A DNA stretch of 64,000 nucleotides. It comes from Cyclaneusma minus. Its lineage: Eukaryota > Ascomycota > Leotiomycetes > Marthamycetales > Marthamycetaceae. Shown here piece after piece: positions 47,599 to 59,242 of this stretch; the stretch's first letter is position 1; each line of letters begins with the position of its first letter. The stretch lies in the NCBI GenBank assembly GCA_037179335.1, contig JAKZHN010000014.1, forward strand, positions 1 to 64,000, in the 5' to 3' direction. The position numbers and the translations under genes are program-made. The notes below the pieces were generated by a model. That model was not told where the DNA came from. It did no database searches and saw only the letters and a program-made list of their open reading frames with translations.

Positions 47599-49994
47599 GT
47601 GATACATGTAATGGGGTCAAATCAGAAATGACTATTTTTGACCTTGTTTCTTGATCCCCCGGATTCTGTAACGTCATTAGGGGCAAGGTGTTCCTTCATA
47701 TTGGACCTGGCGCCAACACACCTAGCTCTGAATTTACTAGCTCTGAATTTATTGGGAACAGTCCGAAACATCGAAATAACAGCGCATTCAATTCGTCTTC
47801 CATCGGGTCTTAGTCTTCTGTCGATAGCGTACCGTTTGGGCCAATTGACATGGCAGGCAAGTTTAGGGAATTGCTTGGTGGTAATGGTATAGCTCAGAGC
47901 TATCCCATCAATATGACCCTAGCATCATTGCTAACGTAGCATCGAATTATGAGGGTAATTACTGGAAAGAATCCTGAACCTAGTATTCAGACATCGATAT
48001 ACAGCTTGGAGTTCATGTCGTAAGACACAGAACAGAACATCTCGCGACAGCTGGGAGCCTTTTGAGTTGCTTGAAGAAGGACATACCTCAATTTCAAAAC
48101 TTGAAAACGCTGTTCCTAGGCTATTCCGAAAAAAATGTGCTATAGGAGTAGAACTAGAAATTATCGATTCAATCTACTTACAGTACCTGCTAGCTGACGA
48201 GTAATTCCCATGACTTTCTTAGTTCCTCTGTGAGCGACTACTTTTGTATCGGTATAAATATTAGCAGAGAGAAGACGCAAGGAACGGCTATGAGGTCATA
48301 GCAACCGTTGTCATCTGTATGTGGTGAGGTTTGGCCTTCGAAGCCTAGAGGCCGGGAGCAACATGCATGAATCATCATGGCATTCGGCGCCAGGATGAAA
48401 CCGGGGTCCCACGTCGTCGGTGTCAATACAGATGCCGTCGAGTATAAGATTCGATCGTGTCACCGTGACAGGTGAAGCTACCAACGGGCTTTGGCGGGCG
48501 GGAGGAACCTCAAGTCTGTGAGTTCCGGGTTGGTGAAAAGAGTGGGAGCCGGGGCCCCTTAATGGAGGTCTGGAACGCCAACCATGGCTATGTTTCTCGA
48601 GTCTGGTATGCGGCTGAAGAACGGCAAGGACTGTAAGAAAGTTAGTTTTCTGCCGACGGAGGCATAGTGATGCTGGATATAGATGGTGAAGAGTTCATAA
48701 GCGCACGCATTGATATCTTCTTCTGCGATCTTGTCAGCAACCGCCGGCTCCAGCATGGTAGCAGCGCAACGTGACATGCGAGGAAGAATAGTTTGCTTTG
48801 ACGAAACTATTCGATACTAGCGACGAGTAGGTGCTCTGCCCCTAGGGCTGAAGTTGAAGATACGGGTACGCGAGGCTGTGGGAAGCGAGTGACGTGCCGT
48901 AATGTGTACCCTACGTGATACGAGTCGTTGGAGTAAGAATTTGGGCGCCCTTGGCGGATGGGATGGGGTAGTCCAGGCGGATTGTTCATCTGCCGATGAT
49001 GAGCAGAGAGTACATTGCTGTACATAAGCCAATTGCTGCGGCAATATTAGCACTGACTCCGAGGACTGGGGAGAAAATTGCTTTGGGATTACATCTGTCA
49101 GGCGCCGTGGCGAAGTGCAACGTTGTGCTAAGCTCGACAGCTGAATCACGTCAATTTGTGATGCATGCCCTGTATGCTATTTCAATCATTGTTGCTGCTC
49201 GCGATGAACATCGACCTGCACGCTGTGGGCATGGCCGCTGCACGGCGCAATCTTGGTGATGCTCGGATGCTGACGCGCAATTGACGCAGAACTTGATTGA
49301 TGACATGGACTCAGGCGCAGCGGGGTCTCCGAGGATTCAATTTTTGGTACCAACGGTGCGGTAACTTGTCTTTCGATGGTCTGGTCGTTCTGAATTGATA
49401 CCACCAGATGCAGGCCGTGGTCTCGGATCTCACGCCGTTGTCACGTAGCGGCAGCCGGGACCCGGCGAGCTACTACTGCTGCTGAAAATTGAATCCCCAA
49501 ATTAAGATTAAGATTTGAAGTCAGATCCTGATCTGTCACTCCCTCCAGTCGCTGCCAAGCCCAGAAAGTCTGTCCAGCTGCACGGCTGCTGTTCGAAAGC
49601 CGCGCCGTCTCCCCCCGTCGCTCACCAACCCTCTCTCTCGTGCCGCCAGCGCTTTTGCCGTCTGTCTGCTGCACTCTCCTCACCCTCTCGCCAACCACCT
49701 CCCCATCCGCCATTCCTAATTCCACATTCTGCTGGCGCCAGCCTTTCTTGAAACTTCGTTGAAGGTGCACCCAGGTCAATATTAGGCGAGGCCGTAACTC
49801 TACTGGCTGTCCACTGCTGGACCTGCGACACTGCCTGTCGCTCTTTCCCTTCTGCTCTGCGTTGCCCACTCCGCGCCTGCACAACTGCAGTGCACTGCCA
49901 TCGCCTGGTACCGAGAGCTGTTATTGCTGGCCTTAGAGGTACGCTGAGTCTCATCCATGGCCGAAGACATGTATTGCTTGCCGCACTCACCATC
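47599..49994. other. Long intergenic stretch before the Mid2-like gene
   Basis: 2.4 kb without a convincing gene. Short frames at 48238-48426, 48559-48777 and 48996-49259 lack motifs. The right third (49500-49900) is C/T-rich with CTCTC and CCTCACC runs, typical of a long 5' leader; long promoters are common for fungal wall-sensor genes. Part of the 5' leader may be an exon or intron of the next gene. Confidence 0.5.
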
Positions 49995-51437
49995 ATGATG
50001 GCCCACTGGTGGACTAACATGGCTCACTTCAGACACCCTCGCCAGCTGGCCTTCCCGACCTTCGTCATGTCGAACTCCACAAGTACGGCCGCCAGCACAC
50101 CGACGTCGTCGTCGTCGTCGGCCCCACCGTCGGCGACCGCGTCCAGCTCTGATTCCATCTCAAGCCCAAGTGCTGACCCCTCTGCCTCCTCTTCAGCCTC
50201 AAGCACTGAGCTCCCCTCGTCTTCTACTTCCCGGACCTCCGACACTCTCTCGACCTCGTCTACCACCTCCTCAAGTGATACTCCAACGTCAAGCTCAAGC
50301 CCAACCTCGACCGAGGAGCCGTCGACGAGCTCTTCTTCCACCTCCGCCGATGCAGCGCCCACCTCCAGCACTGAAGCCACATCGGCCGCGCCCACGAGCA
50401 CTGAAGCTCCAACGTCGACGTCAGAGGCCCGGTCGAGCACCACAGATGCTCCGACCTCTTCGGCAGGACAAACGGTGATTACTTCGACTGTTGTCGAGAC
50501 CCAGTCCGGCACGAGTGGTGCTCCGCCATCGGTGGTTACAGAAGTCATCACGTCGACCGCCGCAAACACAAACGTTCCCTTGTCAACATCATCTCACACT
50601 GCTACTCTGTCCACTAATTCTGCCGGTCAACTCGTCACTCCCGGTGCGGAGAGCAAATCCAGCTCGGGGCTGAGCACAGGCGGAACAATTGCCGTCGCTG
50701 TTGTGGTACCTATCGTTGCCGTTGCACTCCTCGCCGTACTGGCCTTGTTCTTATGGCGAAAGCGGAAGGCTCGGAAGGATGCCGAAGAGCTTCGACGAAA
50801 GGAGGTGGAAGAATACAACTACAATCCTAATGATGATCCTAACTTGCCAGTTGGAGCCGGCGTTGTCGGCGGAAGCAATGGTGACGGTCCGTATGAGATG
50901 CGTGAAGAAGGAGATGGCTACCGAGGCTGGGGCACTACACCAGTTGCGTCGAATGGACGAAAAGCTTCAACGACCTTGTCGGGCGGAGCTTCTAACAACG
51001 GTACCTTGGTCGGTGCGGGAGGAGGCATTGGCATGGCATATTCGGAAGGCACTTCACCGACTCAAGGTGCTTCTTCCGATACTCGATCCGGTGAGCCGCT
51101 AGTCAATGGAAGACCACAATCTGAGGGATCAGAGATTCTGGGAGCCATGGGCCCAGCTGCCGCTGCCAACCGCCCTGCCGACGTGCACCGCGGGTCATCC
51201 AACGCCTCGTCATCCTACAGTGCTGCCAACAGATCCGACGGCTCTGGTGAAGCTTATCCACCACAGAACTACTATTCCAACGAGCAGTACGGAGTAGGCG
51301 CCAATCCATACGCAGACGGACGCCAAGAGATACCTACCCAGCCGATCATTCGCGACCTCAACGCACGACGGAACACGAGAATTGAGAATCCATCTCACTA
51401 TCCTCAACAGTCCGCGGGCATTTCGCAGAACTTCTAA
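49995..51437 (+). CDS. Mid2/WSC-like single-pass membrane protein (wall sensor type)
   Basis: About 480 residues from ATG 49995; ATGs at 49998, 50019 and 50067 are alternatives, as no classical signal peptide is obvious. The first ~190 residues after SNSTSTAAS are Ser/Thr/Pro-rich mucin-like repeats (SSSSAP, TSSTEATSAAPTSTEA), expected to be O-mannosylated outside the cell. A membrane span, GTIAVAVVVPIVAVALLAVL and onward, is encoded at ~50687-50755, followed by the basic stop WRKRKARKD. The cytoplasmic tail is Gly/Ser/Asn-rich and ends TRIENPSHYPQQSAGISQNF, a C-terminus I recall from many filamentous-fungal proteins of this kind. Mid2/Wsc proteins sense cell-wall stress and signal to Rho1. 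No WSC Cys domain is present, so Mid2-like is the better description; function is inferred from architecture. Confidence 0.75.
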   Translation: MMAHWWTNMAHFRHPRQLAFPTFVMSNSTSTAASTPTSSSSSAPPSATASSSDSISSPSADPSASSSASSTELPSSSTSRTSDTLSTSSTTSSSDTPTSSSSPTSTEEPSTSSSSTSADAAPTSSTEATSAAPTSTEAPTSTSEARSSTTDAPTSSAGQTVITSTVVETQSGTSGAPPSVVTEVITSTAANTNVPLSTSSHTATLSTNSAGQLVTPGAESKSSSGLSTGGTIAVAVVVPIVAVALLAVLALFLWRKRKARKDAEELRRKEVEEYNYNPNDDPNLPVGAGVVGGSNGDGPYEMREEGDGYRGWGTTPVASNGRKASTTLSGGASNNGTLVGAGGGIGMAYSEGTSPTQGASSDTRSGEPLVNGRPQSEGSEILGAMGPAAAANRPADVHRGSSNASSSYSAANRSDGSGEAYPPQNYYSNEQYGVGANPYADGRQEIPTQPIIRDLNARRNTRIENPSHYPQQSAGISQNF

Positions 51438-52569
51438 AACCACGTTCCTTCCTTTCCGGCGCAATTTGCTGAAACTTCGCTTCCTTCTGGACTCTGTATA
51501 CATATTGGGCGCCACTTTATACCAGCTGTACCTTGGTACCAGGCGTTACATGGTTGTCTTCAGCTTTGCGGGCTCAACTTGAATTTCATTTGTGCATAAA
51601 ACCCATCTCGACTACGGGCCCGAGATATTCACGACCGATCGTCCACTACATTTGCGAGCACGACATCGACTGTTGAAGAGTACATACCGCACCGATGTCA
51701 ATCTCGCTACACCTCCTAATCGGTCGACCTTCCCGTTTTGCAGGGTTCTTTGCAATTCTAATCCGATCCGAGAACACATTGCGTTCTTTTTTGAGACGGC
51801 CAGAAATAATTTCATTTGTGCGAGCGGGGATACAGTGGTGGCTGAATGGGGTGCTAGGTTGTCAAATAGCAAGGGTTGGTTCCGGCGCCACATGAGGCAG
51901 TTAGATGCTGGAGGGACGGATAGCGAACAAAAATACGCGTCGATATGCGCGCAGACGATTTTGGGGGCTTCTGAGATGGAGATAATCAGAGCGCGGCCCA
52001 GCCGGAGCTGAGAGTTAGGAAAAGGTTGTCAATCAGAGCCTGTTTTTAAATCTGAACACCTGAACCAAAACCATGTCTCTTGTGTTGACTGAGCTGCTGG
52101 TGCTTGCTAATATGGTAGGGGACGATATTGGCTTGAATTGTGCCAGCTGGGGTATGTCAACGTAGTTTGGTATATGATGTGTGATTTTAAACTTTTCTAC
52201 GTTTGATCTGACCCATTGAGATCAGAAACTTACTCATCATTGATAAAACTACTCGGACTTGGTGTGTAATTTTCTGCTCTTTTCAACGGAGTGCTTCAAC
52301 ACCAGTCTAGCAGCCTGAGGCAGCCACAAAATTTCCATCCGAACGACAGCCTCGCGGTCCAACGACAGCGAGCTCCAACACTTCCCCCAACCCCAATTCC
52401 TCCAGCCATCTCACCAAACCACCGCCAATCTCTCCCTAGATTCACTCCGTACCACCAATTGATCTCCAGAAGCCATTTCCATCGGCCTGTCTCCACCTCT
52501 GGCCACACCAATCCCACACGCCCTTCCTCCCACCCACCCCATCCCAGGTCGTCCCCAAAACCCGCAAAC
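51438..52569. other. Intergenic between Mid2-like gene and MRPL8
   Basis: About 1.1 kb. A 139-codon plus frame (51592-52011) begins with ATG but shows no motif and overlaps what should be the Mid2-like 3' region, so I do not call it. The last 250 bp before MRPL8 are C/A-rich leader sequence. The open frame continuing upstream of the MRPL8 ATG is low-complexity Pro/Ser/His and probably not translated. Confidence 0.5.
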
Positions 52570-53317
52570 ATGGCCGGCGGACACATGAAATACCGGCACC
52601 TCAACCGCACATCCGCGCACCGCCAAGCCCTCCTCCGCAACCTCGTCACCTCCCTCTTCAAGCACGAAAGCATCTCGACCACTTGGGCGAAAGCCAAAGA
52701 AGCCCAGCGCATGGCGGAGAAATTGGTTACGCTTGCGAAGAAGAATTCCGAGGCTAGTCGGAATCGCGCGATGCAGGTTTTCTTTGTATGTTGAACATTT
52801 TGCTGGCTTCTGTCTATCACAAATCTATCTTTCCTAATTCTGGGTTTCGGGTTTGCGAGGGGATGGGATGGGAATTGTTCTTTGGAAATTGGAAATTGGA
52901 AGTTGAAGTAAAGCGAGGAAACGAAAAATCGTGTGCTGGAAGAATATGCTAATTATTTTGGAAACTTTATAGACACCAGAAGAGATGATGCCAAAGCTCT
53001 TTGGCGAGATCCGCGAGCGCTACGCAAACCGACCGGGCGGCTACACACGCGTGCTGCGCATCGAGCCACTCAAGGAAGACCAAGCGCCTTCCGCGATCCT
53101 AGAGCTGGTTGATGGACCGAGAGATATGCGGTTTGCCATGACGGCTAGGACGTTAGCGAAGGGCGACAAGATCCACCAGAAGAGCGAATTAACGCAGAAG
53201 AATATTAAGAAGGTGACGCAGTTTAGACCGAATGGCGAGGAGGAATTGAGGGAGATGGTGGAGGCGATTAGGGGGCTGAAGGTGAAGGGGAAGAATGATG
53301 AGGAGGAAATGAGTTGA
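52570..53317 (+). CDS. mrpl8: Mitochondrial ribosomal protein bL17 (YmL8)
   Basis: Two exons: 52570-52785 and 52973-53317, in phase, giving 186 residues. The L17 domain is complete: MAGGHMKYRHLNRTSAHRQA, LLRNLVTSLFKHESISTTWA, KAKEAQRMAEKLVTLAKK, then after the intron PKLFGEIRERYANRPGGYTR and APSAILELVDGPRDMRF. As the large mitoribosomal subunit protein it sits by the peptide exit tunnel. bL17 is translated from the start without a classical presequence in many fungi, as seems so here. The intron is long for this window (187 bp; GTATGT donor, TATAG acceptor). The C-terminal ~45 residues are a charged extension typical of fungal versions. Confidence 0.93.
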
Positions 53318-53542
53318 GTTGGTGGCAAGGGAGGGTTTGATAATTGTGTAAAAGGATGGGGAATGGCTATAATGGGCTTAGTGGAAGGATGTACAAGATA
53401 CTCTGTACGCGGTATATATTGGCAAAAGCATGGGCAAGGCGGTCACAGAGTAATCAAGGAATCAGTGCGGTTTACTGTTCATACCCGAAGGAGTTTTGGC
53501 GTTTCTGCTTCAATTACAGCTTGTGAATCAAGCTTGTCTGTC

Positions 53543-55852
53543 TTACACGAAATCAAAAGTATCACCCCTATCCTGCACCATCTTCCCCACCCTCTCACTT
53601 CCCGCAACTCTCTCCAGTTTCAAAACATTCCACTTCGAAAACATGGCTCTGACGCTGCCCTCTCCATTTCCAAGGATGCCCTCTCTTACACTCCTAGCCA
53701 GATATTCGCCCACAATCTCCCTGTAGAACACGGGATTATCAGGCAGTCCATACATGACCACCTTCTTCACCCCCTTAATGCGCAACCGCATAAAATGATG
53801 CGCTCTCTCCGTATACAACAGCACCGAGTGTCTGCCCGTAGCGAAATGGCTCCTCGCCCTCGCCACATCCTTTCTACTCGTATATTCACTGATACTCGCA
53901 AACGAGATATTTGCTGTGACTGCAGAGGTAGCAAAATAATTCCGCACACGCACGAATTCCAAATAGGAGGGCACGAAGATCAAGGTTCCAGATGTATCTC
54001 TCTTGTGCTTCGTAAGCGATGGGATGATAGCGGCTGTGAAATAGGAGAAGCGCGCGTCCGGATCGCTGGCAATAGAAGGAGATTCGTAGCGCGAGAACGT
54101 CTGCTTTACCTTGAGATCCAGCTCGGTGATGGCGCCAGCATGAGTCTGACTGATCTTCACCTTGCCGGCCCAGTTCTGGCTGCCGCTCCAGAAGAGCTTG
54201 TTCAGCTCGGCCGTATTGAAAGAAGCCAGCGCGATGGTCTGGCGGAAGTGCTTAGCATTGTTGTCCAGATACCAACTGCGCACGCGCGAAAAGTCGCAGC
54301 CGTGGGCTTCTTTGGGTTGCAGGTTTAGGTGCTCGAAGATGTATTCCATGTGCTCCCAGTTCTGCATGAGTAGCGCGTCCGCTTGGTCGACGACGACGAT
54401 CTCGATTGAGCTCAAGAAGTCGTAGTCGATTTTCTTCTTCTTGCCTTCTTCGCCGCCGCCGATGGCCATGCGCAGGCCAAGTGGGCTTGCCAGGATGATA
54501 TCGGAGTTGTAGAAGCCGGAGAAGAACTTGATAGTTTTGCGCGTGAATTTGAGGCCGAGACGGAAGTTATCGTCGACGTTGCCGGCGAAGAGGTCGCGGA
54601 AGTCGGCGGGTTTGTCATCAGAGGTCTGTTCATCTTTCTCAACGTAGCTTTCGTCGAACCGTTTGCGGTTCTCTTGCTGCTCCGGCTCGCAGATGGAGAC
54701 GATCGTGTCTAATACCCGCACACAGGCTTCGCGTGTGGGAAGTATCATGAGCACTTTGGGGCGGGTGAACCCCTGATCCCTCAGCTCAAGTTCTGCATTA
54801 TCGTCTTCTTTGGCAAGGCGAGCGTTGTTTTTAATGACTCTGTCTCGGGTCCTAGATGAATATTAGTAAAATTATTCTTGAGAAAGGAAAATGGGAACAT
54901 ACTTGAAGACATGGTTGACGGCATGAAGGCAAGTCAGCCACCGGAGCTTTTGGGCATTGGCTAATGTCCGATCGCAAAACAGGAGATCATAGTATCCAAA
55001 CGTTATAGGGGCAATCCTCTCCTCAAGCTCATCGAATGAGTAGTCCCCCCTATTGACCACATCTTCGAGCTTCTTCTTCAAGTTCAAGCCACTCGGACCA
55101 TTACACTGCAGACCAGTCGTGACTCTTGAATCCCTTGGGTGCTCCGGCGTACTCCATAGTGACTTGCCAACTTTCGGGATCATTTCTTTTTCTGTGCGCC
55201 AGATGCTCTCCTGCAAGTTCTTGAGCCTCCTCGATAACACAGTCTCGTCTGGTTCTGCGAAATGCTCTTTGAAGGGGTCAGGTTTGGATGTATTGTCGTC
55301 CTCGTCGTCCATGGTTCCTTCGACAGCTGTCTCAGGACCTTCTTCAGCCTCTTCGACATCATCGGCATCAACGGGATCGTTCTCCTCATCATCGGATCCG
55401 TCGTCTTGCTTTGTCTCCTCCTTTGCGTCCGTAGTTGTGTGATCGAGCTTCCTCCTCTTCTTCGCCGGTCCATTCTCCTTTGTAAATTCCTGCAGAAGGG
55501 CGGCGTAAGCGGAAGTTTTTGGCGCAGAGATATCCTCGTCATCACTGTCATCGCCCGAGTCTTCGATGTCGTTCCCATTCTCGGCGTCATCCAGTGAACT
55601 TTCGCTGTCTTCTTCTCCAGCTGACTCTCTGGAAGGTACCAATTAGCATCTCGTTGTCCAGGAACGCAGCTCTGAGGACAAGGTATCTGCATACTGCTCT
55701 GCATCCTCCTTGTCTTTTATCCTGGCACTGTCAAATATCATCCTCTTTCCACCTCGAAAGCCGCCGCGTCCGCCTCGCGCACCGCCTCCGCGACCTCTCC
55801 CGCGAGCGCCCCCACGGCCTCCTCGACTTCCAGAATTGCCGCGATATGCCAT
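53543..55852 (-). CDS. utp25: U3 snoRNP-associated protein Utp25
   Basis: Three exons by eye: 55852-55695, 55628-54903 and 54851-53543, in phase, giving about 730 residues. Utp25 is a DEAD-box-like but helicase-inactive SSU processome factor required for 18S rRNA. It begins with a Gly/Arg-rich (RGG) N-terminus (GGRGGARGRGRGG), followed by a long acidic low-complexity part in exon 2 and the conserved region from LQESIWRTEKEMIPKV. NHVFKTRDRVIKNNARL spans intron 2. RecA-like motifs are degenerate: VLMILPTREACVRVLD (motif Ia-like), VVVDQADALLMQNWEH (DQAD in place of DEAD), SGTLIFVPSYLEFVRVRNYF and the end KWNVLKLERVAGSERVGKMV. The N-terminal RGG block is common in this family. Adjacent to MRPL8, convergent. 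Confidence 0.93.
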
Positions 55853-56602
55853 GTCCGAAGCAGGAAGAATGACAATTTGGTGATATGAAGTGGTCGAGTT
55901 TGGGAGTGCGAGTATGGATTTCAGACTTTCAGTGCGGCAAGGCTACCAACTTTTTTGTGTGGCTCTTATCTTATCGCCTGCCTGACATAGCTTGAGTGAG
56001 ACCGTTCTCAACCACTTACTGACTCGTGGTGACAATTCTTGTGCGCTCAGCCTACGAATTGAAAGTGTTTTTGGTGCCTAAAATATTCTTGATTATTCGA
56101 AAACCGTTTAGTTATTTGGAATATTTCTAAATACTTGGAATATCCTCAATCATGTGGGAATATTCCCAATTACTAGGAGTATTCCTAGATGTTGTCACCG
56201 GGAGACTGTCTAGGAAATCATCCCGCGTACTCGACACATTGATGTTTCCATAAGTATCAAGGCATGCTAAGATACCTCGGCGTTTACTCTAGACTACTGG
56301 AGACATTCCTAGGGGAGAACATAAGTCATAAATCATGAAGCGGAAGAGTTCCTTCGTTCCGTTGGTTCCGCTGTTCGAGGGGCTGTCCTTAGGTAGTTGC
56401 ATTGAGTACCTACGTCTGAGTCTAGTGCTGGATTAAACGACACGTGCTTGCAGAATTTAACCGAGTTTGTTTGATTCTCTAGACCGCAAGATGCCTAATT
56501 TTCCGGACATGATTCCTACGAACCACCAACTCCCCGTTATGCTACCGTACGCCGCCCACCGGCTAAAGCAAGTATGTGACTTTCGTTATCTGACGTCCAC
56601 TC
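55853..56602. other. Utp25 promoter and R3H 3' region, with minisatellite
   Basis: 750 bp between the UTP25 start (-) and the R3H stop (-). It contains the ~20-bp repeat array at 56083-56195 and possibly further degraded units near 56290-56320. No gene supported. Confidence 0.55.
56083..56195. repeat. Degenerate ~20-bp minisatellite, GAATATTCC core (array B)
   Basis: About five to six units of 19-20 bp open with AATATTCTT, GAATATTTC, GAATATCCT, GAATATTCCC and GAGTATTCC and end in variable ~10 bp. One unit, GGGAATATTCCC, is a perfect palindrome. It lies 230-345 bp upstream of the UTP25 ATG and resembles array A at 35252-35415 in unit length and core. Confidence 0.7.
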
Positions 56603-59242
56603 CTAAGCGGTTGGTGGTGGTTTGGGTGGCAGGGTAGCTGCATTGCCATAGTTAGGGAGATGGTTTCCAGTCGGTCCACCTCCTGACATACTCTGAGGCA
56701 TCATGGGTCGGGCTGACATGTGCGGAGACGCAGGGTACGACGGTAAGGACGACATATTCGATCCTTGTCTCGTCATGTTGTAGCCCACGCCGTTGCTGTA
56801 TTGCTGTTGCTGTGGCACGTATCCGTTGTACGACATGTGCGGCGATCCATGGTGCGACATGGGCTGCTGCTGTGGGACCGGACTACCACCAGGAACAAAA
56901 GACTGCGTTTTCGGGTTGAAAGCGTGACGGTTGAAGCTTCCTGGGATGGGGTGCTGGCTTTTGGGGTCTGTCGGGTTGGCTATGCTAGGCAGTTGGCCAT
57001 AGGGATATGGAATCGGGGGGCCACCGGGCATAGGTCGAGGTTGGTAAGGCGGCTGGTAAGCATTCTGGCCCGCCCATTGTTGAGGATGTTGATGCTGATT
57101 GGGGGATCCGTAGGTAGTAATGGGGGCGCTGTGTGTCTGGTAGGGCTGCTGTCCGTACTTCAACGGTATGAGTGCAAAGTCTCTAAGCAGGGTTTTTAAG
57201 GGAGCTTACCTGAATCATGGGGTTATATTGCATCATGTTATTCACAGGCATCATACCCTGATTAAAGGGCTGACCAGCGTTGTTGTACGGAGTGGGTGTC
57301 ATGCTCTGGTAGCTCGGCTGAACTGGGCCATATCGCTGTTGCACTGGCACGGGTCCATAGTGAGATGGCGACCATGAAGGCTGGGGGGGCGGGGCTGGGA
57401 ACCATGCAGTGTACTGCGAGCGTGAATCGAAGCTCTCGGAATCGTCTCGACGCTGCTTCCCGGACTTGCCACGTCTGTTCTGAGACGACCTGTCCTTGGT
57501 AGAAACAGAACTTGAGCGAGACATGTCATTGCTGCTTTCTCCATCTCCTGTAAATATGGAGTCAGTTTGAAAACCAGCGCAGTCTACGGCAAATAGGTTT
57601 TTACCTTGGCCGTTCTCTCCATTCTTTTCTGCCCTACCAAAGATACGCTCTCTCGCAGCGGCGTATTTTGCCTCTCTGTCCTCACGAGACAACCTGTTTA
57701 AAATTAGCATTCTGTGTTAAATACACAGCTCGAGCATGTGGGGACGTACTTTTCTTTGGCAGCAGTCGCCTTCTCTTTGTTTTCACTGCCGTTCTCCGAA
57801 GTCGTCTTTGACGGACTGGGACCGGTACCACCATCTTCGCCTCTACGCATGATCTTCATGGTTGGGATTGGTGGGGGTGTGTTGTTAGATGTCGGAGGGT
57901 TAGATAGTTCGCGCAAAGGGGCAGGCAGTCTACAGAAGGGTGTCCTAAATATACGGACAGCGCCTGCAACAGGATCCACCTGGTGCGTCATATGATAATA
58001 GTCGGCAAGCTTGTGAGTAAGCATCCTACAAAACGAGTTGCATGGCGGTAGGTCGATAAACGGCTCTCTGGGATTGTTGTTAGCCCTCTGATCCTACTTG
58101 CCTGCGCATAATGAAGGCCAGTTTTGTAGCAGCTTGAAATAATATAGAAGCGTGAAACGGAAAAGAAGAGACTCAATCACATACTTTGAATCTTTGACGA
58201 ACTCAATAACCTGGGTTTCAAGACGCAAAAGAAACAGCCGATCCTTTGGCGAGTCGAGAGCGTCAATGAGCTTCTCATCGGGAGTCTGACGGTAGAAAAG
58301 ATTGAACGCATTTGGAGCACTCGAGCCATCCAAGGGCTTTGGTTTGCTGCCATCGACAATTTGCTGCCCAGACGATCCACTTTGAGGAGTATTGATTTCT
58401 TGACTTGGGGGCTCCTGGCTTGTAGACAGAGGGCGTCTCTCGATGGTCTCGTAGAATTGCGAGCGGTAGGCGCGAGCAGCAGCTTCTGATCCCATTCTGG
58501 ACCCAGCAACTATCGAGCCGCGTCCAGAGAAGGTATCGTCGTCTTCCTGAGCCTTGACGCTCGCGCTGTCGTCAGGGCGCAAGGACTCTTTCTCATCAAG
58601 AGCAAATGTAGTTCCAGAAGTGATGCTCTTTCCGTCCAGGCTAGGCGGCTTTGTGCCAAATTCAGAGGCCGAGTCGGCTCGTTGATAAGGATCTTCGGGA
58701 GACCTCGTGTCTGATGTCGAATTTCCTTCTACCCTTAGCATCGTCGAACCGTTGACCACAAGAGTCGGAGACGGGTCCTGCACATGCAAGGCCTTCACAG
58801 CATCCACGAGCTTATCTTCGATGCTGGCAATGCCGGATTCGAGTTGCTGCGTGAGGACTGGTACGGATGTGGGCGCGGGCTGGCCAGCTGCGCTGGATTG
58901 AATATGTTCGGTTTTGGCAGCTGGATCTGATGGGGTTGACCGGCGCCCGTTGGTGACTTCGCCCAAAGCCTCGTTCTCAGACCGAAGCATCGACGGCTGT
59001 TTGCGCAATTCGCGACCTGGACCAGTGGCGGCCACCTTCGCAAAGGAGGGGAAGCTGGCGTTATCCTTTCCGCCAGAAGCAGCAACCTGAAGGAGGGGAG
59101 TTAGCTACGACGAAAGGCGCGACTTCAGCGCTCGCTATGCTGCAAAGTGGAACAATGCGCAAGAGCAGCGGGCGCACAGAGCGAGGACACTCACTCTCGC
59201 AAAAGACATCTTAGCTGTGTCTTTCAGTGGTGCAGTGGCCAT
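56603..59242 (-). CDS. R3H and SUZ domain RNA-binding protein
   Basis: Six exons by eye: 59242-59195, 59086-58185, 58067-57750, 57693-57605, 57547-57210 and 57157-56603, all in phase, giving about 749 residues. The R3H domain spans exons 2-3 (LRLETQVIEFVKDSK, then EPFIDLPPCNSFCRMLTHKL and ADYYHMTH; the R-x3-H is RMLTH) and binds single-stranded nucleic acid. A SUZ-like segment follows (TMKIMRRGE, later LSREDREAKYAAARERIFG). The N-terminus is Ser/Thr-rich and disordered. The C-terminal ~300 residues are Pro/Gln/Tyr/Gly-rich (prion-like), as in R3HDM/Arpp21 and yeast Rbs1 relatives, which act in cytoplasmic mRNA handling. The start MATAPLKDTAKMSFAR was chosen because the splice to VAASGGKDNASF restores the frame. 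MSFAR could also be the start. Confidence 0.83.

Noticed and set aside
49890..49994. Extended N-terminus of the Mid2-like protein from a GTG
   Set aside because: Fungal nuclear genes start at ATG; the extension has no conserved features.
51592..52011. 139-codon ATG-started plus frame
   Set aside because: No motif, lies in the 3' flank of the Mid2-like gene, codon use unbiased.
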